Shown one piece after another: positions 36,101-48,100 of a DNA stretch of 60,000 nucleotides. This DNA is from Antedon mediterranea (Eukaryota > Echinodermata > Crinoidea > Comatulida > Antedonidae): NCBI RefSeq assembly GCF_964355755.1, contig NC_092673.1:28961001-29021000 (forward strand), given 5' to 3'. Position 1 is the stretch's first letter, and each line of letters opens with the position of its first letter. Position numbers and translations under genes: made by a program. A model generated the notes under the pieces. It made no database searches. It had not been told where the DNA came from and was given only the letters and a program-made list of their open reading frames with translations.

Positions 36101-39100
36101 ATGACTGTATAAACATCTTTGGTCCCAATGCAATTTGCTGTAATTCCAATGGTCACCTAGTATGCGCTGAACCTACATATGCTAAATCTTTAATATCTGG
36201 TAAGTTTCATTGATTTTGGATTATTTTGTGAAAAGCACAAGAGTGGAGGGTGCAATGATGCTATATATGTAATCAAGCAGATCCAGGAAATTGCATATCG
36301 CTCAAATCGCAATTAACTCTATACATGCTTCATTGATTTAACAGCAGCATTCGACCATGTGAATCGTAATCTTCTTTTCCTAAGCGTTCGTAATACTAGG
36401 TTTCACTTAAACCAGAGTCTACTACTATGATTGACATAATACAATCACTGTACAGCTCAACGAAAGCTGACGACGATCCGATAAGTTTGAAACATCTTCT
36501 GGTGTGCGACAGGGTGGTATTGAGAGTACCAGCATGTTTAACCAATATTTTGATTACGTTATTAGAGTGTTCAAACAACGCTGTAAAGATGCTAGTTTGG
36601 ATGGATGGCCTAATGATACAATACCTAATTCCTATTGAAGCTACAAATCGTGCTCAAAGATGTAAAGCACCGTCAAGGGGCATCTGTATGACGACTTTGA
36701 AAGTGGCTATGCTGACGACTTTGCTGTAAGCTCCTGGTCACAAGAAGAACTGCAAACCATTGTGAACATCTTGAATGAAGTTGGTCGGGAATTTGGTCTA
36801 AGAATTAGTGCCCCAAAAACAGAAACCATTATATGGAACTGGAAAGAGGAAGTTGAAGAATACCTAAGATGCATCATACAAATTGGCGGCGTACACATTA
36901 ACAAAGTAACACACTTTAGATACCTTGGTGTATGGGCTACCTACAATGATGTTCATATTGGAGATCAAGAAGAAAAATACAGAATCAATTCAGCCAAAGG
37001 AGCATTTGCAGAGAATAGGGCATTGCTTACCAACAGAACAATCCACCAACAAACAAGAATGATGTTTCTTAATGGTCTAGTTAGGAGTAGACTCACCTAT
37101 GGTTGCCATGCTTGGAGGGCAACAGGAAGTGAAATGTCCAAACTTAGCACAACATACAAAACCTTCCTAAGAAGAATGCTAGTGAATGGCTTTCAAAGGG
37201 TCTGCCCACCAAACCATGTTGACATATCCTCAGATGAAGCAACAGATGAAAACTATATAGACTGGCGTTACATAATTGATAATGACTATCTCTACAAAAT
37301 TACTGGCTGTCAACTGCTAGAAGAATATGTCTACAAGCAACAATTCAACTGGATCGGACATGTAATTAGAAAAGAAAATGAAGATCCTACAAAAATTCTT
37401 ACTTTTCACACAAAATAAACGAAGAGGTCGGAAGATACCATCAGTACTTGATAGAGTTGTACAACAAAGTCAACTTACTAGATGCAACTTCATTGGAGCC
37501 TGCTTCAACAGAAATTTATAATTCCCAGCAATGTTTTAACTGTATATATGAACTGTTTTATAAGTTGTTTTGTGACTGTGCAATTTGGTAGTAGTCACTC
37601 TCGTACAGTACATTTAAAAGTAACACACCCAAATGCCAACTTTAAGTCAATGGCTACCAGATGTCTCTGTGAGACGGTTATTTGAACCAGTACCAGTACC
37701 AGTACAAGTAAAAGATAGAAATTGGAAAAATACACTCTTTTGAATAAATGTGCTTGCGTTGCTTTTTTTTTTATATATTTAAGGACCCCATTGGAATTAA
37801 GTTGATTTTTCTCTCGACTTTATGGGCTACTAGTAGGCATGTTAAGGAGCATATCTTAGGCAAATCCTTCAAATTGTGATAACATTTTGAAACTTTGCAC
37901 AGTTTATTCATTAGGGTGTCAAAAATATGAAATGGAAGGGTTGCACAAAATTTGGTCAGGGGAAAGCCGCCATTTTGGATTTCAAAATGGCGGACCTCAA
38001 ATTTTCACTTGTCAGGTATATCTCTGCTAAAGAGGCACCTAGAGTTCTGATTTTACATGCAAAATATATGGTAGTGGGGTCACCAAACATATTGGTATAA
38101 TTAACATTTGATTGCATGGCGGCCATGTTGGATTTCAAAATGGCGGACTTCAAATGTTCACTTTTCAGGTATATCTCTGCTAAAAAGGCACCTAGAATTC
38201 TGATTTTATGTGCAAATTATAATTATGGTAATGGGGTCACCAAACATATTTGTATAACTAACATTTTGATTGCATGGTGGCCATGTTGGATTTCAAAATG
38301 GCGGACCCCAATAACTTTCCAGGTATATCTCTGCTAAAAAGGTACACAGTGCTCTGATTTTAGGTGCAAATTATATGGTAATGGGTCACCAAATATATTG
38401 CTATTTAACTAACACTTTGATTACATGGCGGCCATTTTGAATTTCAAAATGGCAAGCTCAGAATATTTCAGTACGGCCGGTACCTACAGTTATAATTTTA
38501 GGTACAAAGTATAATATGGTATTGAGGTCAACAAACATATTGGTATAACGTCTTTGATTGCATGGCGGCCATTTTGAATGTAGCTCAAACCTGGTAACCA
38601 CACAGCTCTGTACATCATAAATCACTCTTTCTGCATTTACAGTGTCCAAGTCCAAGATCACAGTCGGTGTGTCACAGCGATTTGTGACATCTGAAAGTTC
38701 CGGCAATGAACTCCAAACTGGACTAAATTTGTTGCCGTCCTTCCTCCATCCCCAGTTTGCTGGGTCCTGTTCAACCCTGAATGCATCTAGACAGTTGTAC
38801 CACTTTCTGGCTTGTAGAAAAGACCGTTTCACATGTTCTCTTAATGCCGCAGATGTTGGGGGGATATTTTCAATAGTCTGTAGTAAAAAGATATCGTCTT
38901 GCATCATTTACCTTCTTTCTACATAGTTACAACAAACTGTTCTAGATAATCTGTGTCACTAACATCCCCTACAGACAATGACATCGTCTCAAATTCCTTT
39001 CCTTGAACAGATGAAGTTGTATCAGAACTGCTAAAGGAATGAAAGAACAAGTAAGCGGCTGATGCTTGTGATCCAAGAGAAGTAATCTTGTGTATTGAGA

Positions 39101-42100
39101 TATACTTCAAGTGCTTCCCCACTCCAAACTCGATCCAAAGCTTGTGGATGCCAGGTATTCTGTGGAAAGTTGACAATGAAATAACAACAACATCACTGTC
39201 TACAGTCTTGACAAGAATGCGCGGACAAATTTTAGCGACATGAACAAACATACGTTCATCTGCCTCTTCTATGTTACATGGCATCAGCGGTTTTATATTT
39301 ACAGACTGGTTTGTTACAGCTCTGTCTCGCTCTCAGAGACCCTACAAACATTCCGTGATTTGTGTCAATGTTCTCTACTACTCTGATTTGTTGTCGTCAT
39401 ATCTCAAATATGTGGTCCAATTGTTGGGCATGCTCCTACTGGCTTTGACGCCCCTCCTTAAACCAGAGCCGCGGTTTGAACGCGTACTAGCGCGTACTAG
39501 ACTTTAAATCGTCGTTAAAGTATCTATCGAAAACCAAATCTGGTCACGTCACTGATCGAAGTTGATGGTCTATATATGGTTGTACGACAAAATGAAGCAC
39601 CATTAGTTGCTGCCAAGGTGTTAGATGGACCAGCAATAATCAATATGCTCAGGCCCAATGATTCGAAGACATTCATTGAGTATATATCAAGTGTCATACA
39701 ACCATCAACTTCGATCAGTGACACGACTAGATTTGTTTTTCGATAGATACTTTAACGACAGTTTAAAGGCTGGTACGCGTTCAAACCGCGTCTCTGGTGT
39801 AAGGAGGGTCGTTAAAGCCAGCAGGAGCTTGCCCAACAATTGGACCACATTTTAGCTGTAACAAACCAGTAAATATACAATCGCTGATGCCATGTAACAT
39901 AGAAGAGGCAGATGAACGTATGTTTGTTCACGTTAAACTTGCCGCTGAAATTTTCCACGCATTGTCAAGACTGTACACAGTGATGTTGTTGTCAGCTTTC
40001 CACAGAATACCTGGCATCCACGAGCTTCGGATCGAGTTTGGAGTGGGGAAGCACTTGAAGTACATCCCAATACACGAGATTGCTTCTTCTCTTGGATCAC
40101 AAGCATCAGCCGCTTACTTGTTCTTTCATACCATTAGCGGTTGTGATAGAACTTCATCTGTTTAAGGAAAAGGTAAAGCTACATTTAACGAGACTTTGAA
40201 AAAGATGCCATGTATGACTCCAGTTTTTGAGAGGATGTCATTGTCTGTAGGGCATGTTAGTGAAACAGACACAGATTATCTAGAACAGTTTGTTGTAACT
40301 ATGTCTACTGCAGAACATTTAATGATGCAAGACGATATCTTTTTACAACAAGAGAAAGACTATTGAAAATATCCCCCAACATCTGCAGCATTAAGAGAAC
40401 TTGTGAAACGGAAGCCAGGAAGTGGTACGACTGTCTAGATGCATTCAGGGTTGAACAGGACCCAGCGAACTGGGGATAGAGGAAGGACGGCAACAAATTT
40501 AGTCCAGCTTGGAGTTCATTGCCGGAACTTTCAGATGTCACAAAGGTTTTAATTCGCTGTAGACACACCGACTGTGATCTTGGATGCTGTAAATGCAGAA
40601 AGAGTGATTTACGATGTACAGAGCTGTGTGGTTGCCAGGGAAAATGTGATCTACAATAAGTGTCCGTGTTAAATGCATGTAATTATGAACATAAACAAAT
40701 AGTGTAAAGCCAGTACGGGTTGAGCTACATTCAAAATGGCCGCCATGCAATCAAAGACGTTATACCAATATGTTTGTTGACCTCAATACTATATTATACT
40801 TTGTACCTAAAATTATAACTGTAGGTACCGTACTGAAACATTTTGAGTTCGCCATTTTGAAATTCAAAATGGCCGCCATGCAATAAAAATGTCAGTTAAA
40901 TACCAATATGTTTGGTTACCCATTACCATATAATTGGCACCTAAAATCAGAACTCTGTGTACCTTTTTAGCAGAGATACCTGAAAAGTGAAAATTTGAAG
41001 TCCGCCATTTTGAAATCCAAAATGGCCGCCATGCAATCAAAATGTTAGTTATACCAATATGTTTGGTGACCCCATTTACATATAATTTGCACCTAAAATC
41101 AGAACTCTAGGTGCCTTTTTAGCAGAGATATGCCTGAAAAATGAAAATTTGAAATCCGCCATTTTGAAATCCAACATGGCCGCCATGGAATCAAAATGTT
41201 AGTTATACCAGTATGTTTGGTGACCCCACTACCATATAATTTGCACCTAAAATCAGAACTCTAGGTGCCTCTTTAGCAGAAATATACCTAAAAAGTGAAA
41301 ATTTGAAGTCCGCCATTTTGAAATCCAAAATGGCCGCCATGCAATTAAAATGTTAGTTATACCAATATGTTTGGTGACCCCATTACCATATAATTTGCAC
41401 CTAAATTCAGAACTCTAGGTGCCTATTTAGCAGAGATATACCTGAAAAGTGAACAATTTGGGTCCGCCATTTTGAAATCCAAAATGGCGGCTTTCCCCTG
41501 ACCAAATTTTGTGCAACCCTTCCATTTCATATTTTTGACACCCTAATGAATAACTGTGCAAAGTTTCAGAATGTTATCACAATTTGAAGGATTGGGTCAC
41601 TTAACAGGCCTACTATACCATTGGTTTATTATTTAATGTATTTTCTTGTAAATTATTTGTATTCATATTGTCTTGTAGTCTTATGTTGAAACCGAATAAA
41701 ATCAGTTCAAATTTATAAATTAATGAAATATTAAATTGCAATCTATTTTCCCTCAGCGACTCGTGTTTGTCCAGTGTACCAGTGTAACTTTTTAAAGCAT
41801 ATTTTTACTTTTTAATTTTTGTAATCCTCATTGTTTTTCATGTTTTTGTTCTAATAATAGTAAACAAATAAAATAAAACATATAGTAGTATATGAAGTAT
41901 AGCGTCTTCACCCATGTTCTGCTTTGATAGAGACTAACATTGACATTATTTTATTTTTTTAAAGAAAAACCAAAATCAATAGTAGATAAAACATTGTCCG
42001 ATTTACGACCTGATCAAATCATCCCAGAGGCGGAAGACAGAATACGATTTTGTGTCCCTAGTGCCTGCGAATACAAGAAATGCCAACGTATGGTCAATGA

Positions 42101-45100
42101 GTTGATTTATAATCTAATTCCACGTCAAGATTGGAGATGTATACAGGCTGAGTCAAGAGAACACTGTGCATACTTGTAAGCCCCATTCAGTGATTTTATT
42201 GATTAATAGATAAATTGATTGATTGATAATTTATTTATTAATAGATAAATTGATTGATATATAATTTATTGATTAATAGATAAATTGAGTGATTGATAAT
42301 TTATTGATTAATAGATAAATTGATTGATATACAATTTATTGATTAATAGATAAATTGATTGATATACAATTTATTGATTAATAGATAAATTTAGTGATTG
42401 ATAATTTACCTCATAATTGTTTTGGCTATTATTGAACTTTTTTTTTAGTTAAGTTATTTCAATTGATTTTTCAAATAAAGTCATTGATTGATAGATATAT
42501 TGATTAAGACACTTTTGATTGTAGATAATTTACATTGATTGATAATAATATTTCATTCTATTTATTTCATTAAAGTATGGAAGCCCGATCGGGCCACAAG
42601 TTAACTATATTTTAAAAGCTGTTATCTGGCGGCCGCCACTTAATTATCTGGTGGCCGCCACTTAATTATCTGGCGGCCAGATAACAGCTTTTAAAATATA
42701 ATTAACTTGTGGCCCGAACGGGCTTCCGTATCAAAGCATTAAAAAGATACAACAAAACAATGAGTGATAGATACATTTATTTAAAGACATATGCAGTACA
42801 GTTGTACAATTATAAATACAATGTTGAATCAATTGATAATAATAATTATTTATTTGTCTGTGTGTATTAGGGTTTCTAAAAGATTTGCTGATGTAGCTGT
42901 TGCCCGTGTAGATGGCATTTATACCGCTATCAAAAAGTACAAATTGAAACCAATTGCGTACGAGGCACCTGTCATCAAGGTATAGTCAGCTTATATTAAG
43001 TTTTGTTTTTTTTAGAAAATTCTGTTAGAGTATAGGTAGTGCCTAATTTTAACCTAACCTTTTATTATTTAAATCACAGATCTCACCTTAAATATATATT
43101 GTCCCTCTAAACATAAAAAATAAATGTTTTTAACTTTTTTAATGTCACATAATAGTTGTTTCTTGCTACTTTTAAATCTTCACTCTGGGAAACATATTAT
43201 AAAACCAATTTTTTACCTTTACTATTGTAACTAAATAGTTTACATTTTTTTAAAGTATTGTATATATGTTATTATTATATTATGTTGTCACTGAACCATT
43301 GAAAGTGTTAAATAAAAAAGAAATAAATAAATATTGTACTCTTTTCACATAATCATTAAACCATTTTTTCCAATCCTTTGCATCAAATACATGCAAATGT
43401 CAAAATCTTGAAAAAACGTCTAAACACAGAAGCATTTCCTGTTTTGTTTCTAAACAATATAGATGGATACCAGCGCTATTTAAGTTTGATTGATTGAGAT
43501 GCATAGAGGCTTATCCATAATCTTGTGCTTCTTATATCTTGACAGGGTTCATCGGAATCTGAGGCATTGAATGTATGGGAAAGTATCACTCTTGCCATAA
43601 CTAAAAGAGATAATTCAGACATCAGCAGATGGTCTGATCTTCGTGGAAAGAAGTCTTGCCATGCCGGCATCAAAGAGATATTCAGCTTCAAAGCACCAGT
43701 CTGCAGTCTGATCCAAAAGGACATCATTCCACGGAATGGAGATTATGTTGAAAGTGCTAGTCAGTATTTCTCAGGAAGCTGTGTTCCTGGTAAAACACTT
43801 TGTTTGCTATCTTTTTTGCAAATGGATATAAGATTTTTGTTTTAATTTAATCCGCATAGGATAGGACACACACACACCCATGCTTTCTACAGTATGAGAT
43901 GTGGTACGATAAAGATGTGGCACTTTTTGACCAAAGAGAAAAGTTTATGGGAATATATTCAAAAACTGACCTAAAAACCTAAGCACTTCTTTTAGCCTTT
44001 TCAACAATAGTCATGGATTTTTTCAAAATCACTAAAATTAGGAACTTTTTAAATTATTATTGTGCTCTAATATTTCTTGCAATGACATAATTTAGTCACT
44101 CTAAAACCCTGTCTACACTATTAAAATAATCTGATGAAGTGTGATGTGACATCATCATGTCCATGTATGAGCACATCACATTTTTATATTGTATAGACAG
44201 AACTTTAAACTTTTTTTTTATTTCAGTTAACTAATTCTATTTATTGATTATCTGTACAGTATCCATGTAAAGCTCTGTCTATACTATATGTCAAACTTTA
44301 TGTGACAAAATCATATATACAATATGGGCATATCACACTTTTTTATCAAAATAGTTTGATAGTGTAAACAGAGGTTAATTTGTATTAATAGGTATTCTTG
44401 ATGAGAAATATAATGTTCAATCTACCTACCCACTGAAACTCTGTGATGTTTGCGCTAAAAACAACGGACTTTGCGGCATTTCTGATAGATACGCAGGCAT
44501 TGAGGGCTCTCTTCAATGTATCGATGAGTCAAAGGGACAGGTCACGTTCATTGACAACAAATCTTTGGAGAAGATTATTGCTGATGGCGGTAAGACATGT
44601 TCAGAAATAGTCAAAAGAAAGGGTTACTAAGAAGATTATTTCTCAACAGAAAGTCTTTTAAATGTAAATTAAAGGCTTAAGATCATAATAATAAGATTCT
44701 GCACTCACTCTATACAATAAAAACAGTTAATATAGACCTTATGCAGGTAAATTAAACAATAGTGTAATACAAATAAAACTATAAATAACATGAAATAAAA
44801 GTTGTACTGTATCCCACACAGAATCTCCTTTTAAAACTTTCAAATATATGTCATAACACTAACATTGACGTCTACTCAAAAGTGTTACTAATGTTGCTCC
44901 TGTATTCGGGTCGCCATCTTTGTGAGAGTCACTTATAACAGCGTTGATGATCATGCACAAACATTTCTTAAATTTACATGAGTCTATTGTTTCAATTCAA
45001 CAATCTAATTTGCATACATTTTAATATACAGGTGCAAGCAAATACAAGGTGGTCTGTGAAGGAGAATCTATTGACCTTGAGAATGACGCCAACTCGTGGA

Positions 45101-48100
45101 AGACCAACAAAGCTTGTCACCTTGCTGTGACCCCTAGACCCACGGTGATGGTCAGCCCTCACAAAACCGCGGACTATATTAGTACTGTTATGGACCTTTT
45201 GGCCAAGGCATCTAAAGTAAGTTTGTAGTGTGATTAAATTTACTGCATGTATAGTAGTAAGGTTTGCTGTATACACAGATTTAGTAAACAGATGACAAAA
45301 TGCTAAAACACATCTTGTGTTGAAACAGACAAAGTACTGTACAGATGTTTAGTTTACACTTCTTAATCTTAGTTTGACAAAAAAAAATGTGATGGGTGCC
45401 CATATATGGACACGATGATGTCATATCACTACTATATTTGGCACATCACACTTTTTTTGTTAGACCGAACTTAAGACAAAATAATATGCAAAATAAAGAT
45501 GGTTAAAATAACTATATCCAAATAAAAATATGTTATGTATTAGTAATATTTTTGGTGCCAACAGAATTATGGCAAGAAGTCTGTGAGCAGCTTTAAACTG
45601 TTTGAGTCTCTCAGCTACAAATGTCAAATCAGTGAAGGCGTCTACGAAAAAGATGTTATCTTCAGAGACGCTGAAGCGCAGGAGATACGTGAATTTGTGC
45701 CCATTGGTGATAAACCTTTTGCCGCAGATTACATCCAAGAGTATTCAAGCTGCATGAAAATGGTTCCTCAACCTAGGGCTAAGTTCTGTGTTGTTACTCG
45801 GGCCGCCTTTGACAAGTGCTTAAAGATTAAAGAAAACTTTGACAAAACGGAATTGGTAAGAAAAAAAATTTTTTTTAAGATCACACAGACAAAATAGATA
45901 AGATAAAATGCTTGGATTGGACCAAATTCTGAATTTTTGTGGGGAATTCTGTTTTTCAGAACACGCATACCCTTAGGGCCAAAGTATTTCTCCAATTAAA
46001 ACGATTGGCCAGAGTTTTAAAACATATATTGCCCTTTGTTAGGTGTTTCCAAAAGGAGGGATTCTACTGTAACAATTCTTAATAATAATGTTGGGTTATG
46101 GATGATACAGTAAGGAGCGAACACTGCAGAGCACTGGCTATATATTTTTGGTATTGCTTTTTGTGTGTTTATAGGTTAATACAGTAGCATGGGGATGTGT
46201 GTTGAAGCCGTCCAAAATGGAGTGTATGCGAGCTGTACAGGAGGGATCTGCAGATCTTCTATCAACCGACGCCACTGAAACATTCATTGCGGGTCGTGAG
46301 TTCAAACTTCAACCAATCCTCAGCCAGTATTTTGATACCCTTACTACTGTAAGTTCAGTTTGTTGGTTTTATACAGATATGTGTTTACTATGGCAGAACA
46401 CATATAATTTAGAAACGAAATTTGGCGTTGATAATAATTTGCTGTGCATGCTTGGCATCCAATTAGGTGTAAAATAAAATAGAGGTTCAATTTGACTGGC
46501 ACTGAACCTTCTTAGAGCTATTTGTCTTACTGACCATGCAACAACATAAATCTTCAAAAGAGTACCTTTCATTACCATCATGCAATTGCTTTAATATAGT
46601 CATCTGGATAAATAATAGTAGTATTAATATTAATTGAAAATTTTATTTTAGGATATTTACCCAGGCATCACCAAGAATGCATTTAATGATACTACCTACA
46701 CGTACACCATTGGTATCATGAAGAAAGATCGGTTTTACGATTTATATGGTGCTGATACCCGTGAAATCACCAGTCTACGTGATTTGAACACTTGCCATGC
46801 TGGCATGAAAAAAGTGAGTTCGGTAAACTAATATAGTCGTTTCATATTCTGAAGTATTAAATCAACATTTTTATTTGATGTGTAAAGCTCTGTCTACACT
46901 ATCAAACTAATTTGACCAAAAAAAAGTGTGATGTGTGCAAATGGTATTGATATATGTCATATATGGGCACATCACATTTTTTTGTCACATCAAGTTTGAG
47001 AGTGTAGATAGTGCCTAAGGCTTACAAATAGTCTTGTTTTTATATGGAGTTTTTGTTTTATATTTCAGTTGTCATCCTTCCACCATCCTATTGGCTGGCT
47101 CTTGGCCAATGGAACTGTTCCACGTATCGGTTCAATTTTTGAGTCCGTCAAAAGATACTTTGGCCGTTCTTGCCTTCCAGGTAAACAAAGAAAAAATATA
47201 TTTGAAACTATTTATTTTTTTATATTTGTTTGTGATCTTTTCTAATTCATAGAGTTAAGCTCAGTCTACATTATCAAACTATTAACAAAAAGTGTGATGA
47301 CATTTTTTTGTGACGTAAAGTTTATAGTGTAGACAGAGCTTTATTTGTCTCGCACAATACTAAACCATAACTTTGTATAGTCGGAACAGGCTTTAAGATC
47401 ATTTTTTTTTTTTTTTACAAGGATCTGACCCGGCCATATGGAGAATGGATGCTGATTTGCTAATGGGCCATGAAATTAACTGGGGATTCAGGAGCCTAAA
47501 CTTCTACAACTTTACTGGTTTTGATTGGTTCATTTGGAACTCACCAGCCACCTGGAATTATTACAACTGGAACAAATATACTCCAGCGTAAGAATAAGCA
47601 TCTAAAATTCTCATCAATAGTAGAACATCATGTCTGTAGTCATGAGGGTTAGAGTATTTAAAAGGCCCCCCTCCCTCCCCACTTTAGCAGTGGAAGTAAC
47701 GGTATATAAGGCTTGCCTAGCTTGTGATGATTAAATAGCCTTCTTCGGCAATGGCAATGAAATAGATATTGCTTGCCTACAAAATTTTAGAATAATGGGT
47801 GATTATATTTGTACTTGTTTTTGAGGTCACATGTCACTTGAAGAATGATTCAGAATTGCTGGGGTTTGGAAACTAGTGAGCGTTTTAGCCTATAAATTGT
47901 AAAATAAAGTGTTGAACTTTATCTACTAAAGTTTTATATTCCATCCAGCAATGTATTTTTCTAAATTTAGAGGAGAGGAAAGGTTTGGTGTGTGGTTGTT
48001 GATATGTAGGTTAATATCCCGGTTAATATGCTGTGGACAGAGTTTTAAATGTGTTATTGGCTAATAATCATTTTTATAAACATTCTGCAGTTGTAGCTTT

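Larger units (their letters stand above)
37800..41640. mobile_element. Giant palindromic transposon, about 3.8 kb
   Basis: The outer arms match inverted: ATTCATTAGGGTGTCAAAAA at the left, TTTTTGACACCCTAATGAAT at the right. Next on each side are arrays of 135-160-bp units with GGCGGCCATTTTG ... CAAAATGGCGGAC. The inner parts (38600-39560 and 39715-40640) are inverted copies of one transposon gene around a short unique centre. Confidence 0.85.

Noticed and set aside
36427-36729. Host gene of about 100 codons
   Set aside because: Part of the broken LINE; the RT motifs run through it in other frames.
41637-41690. Hydrophobic MYFLVNYLYSYCLVVLC frame as a separate MYP signal peptide
   Set aside because: It lies at the edge of the palindromic transposon, ends in a stop, and has no phase-1 donor.
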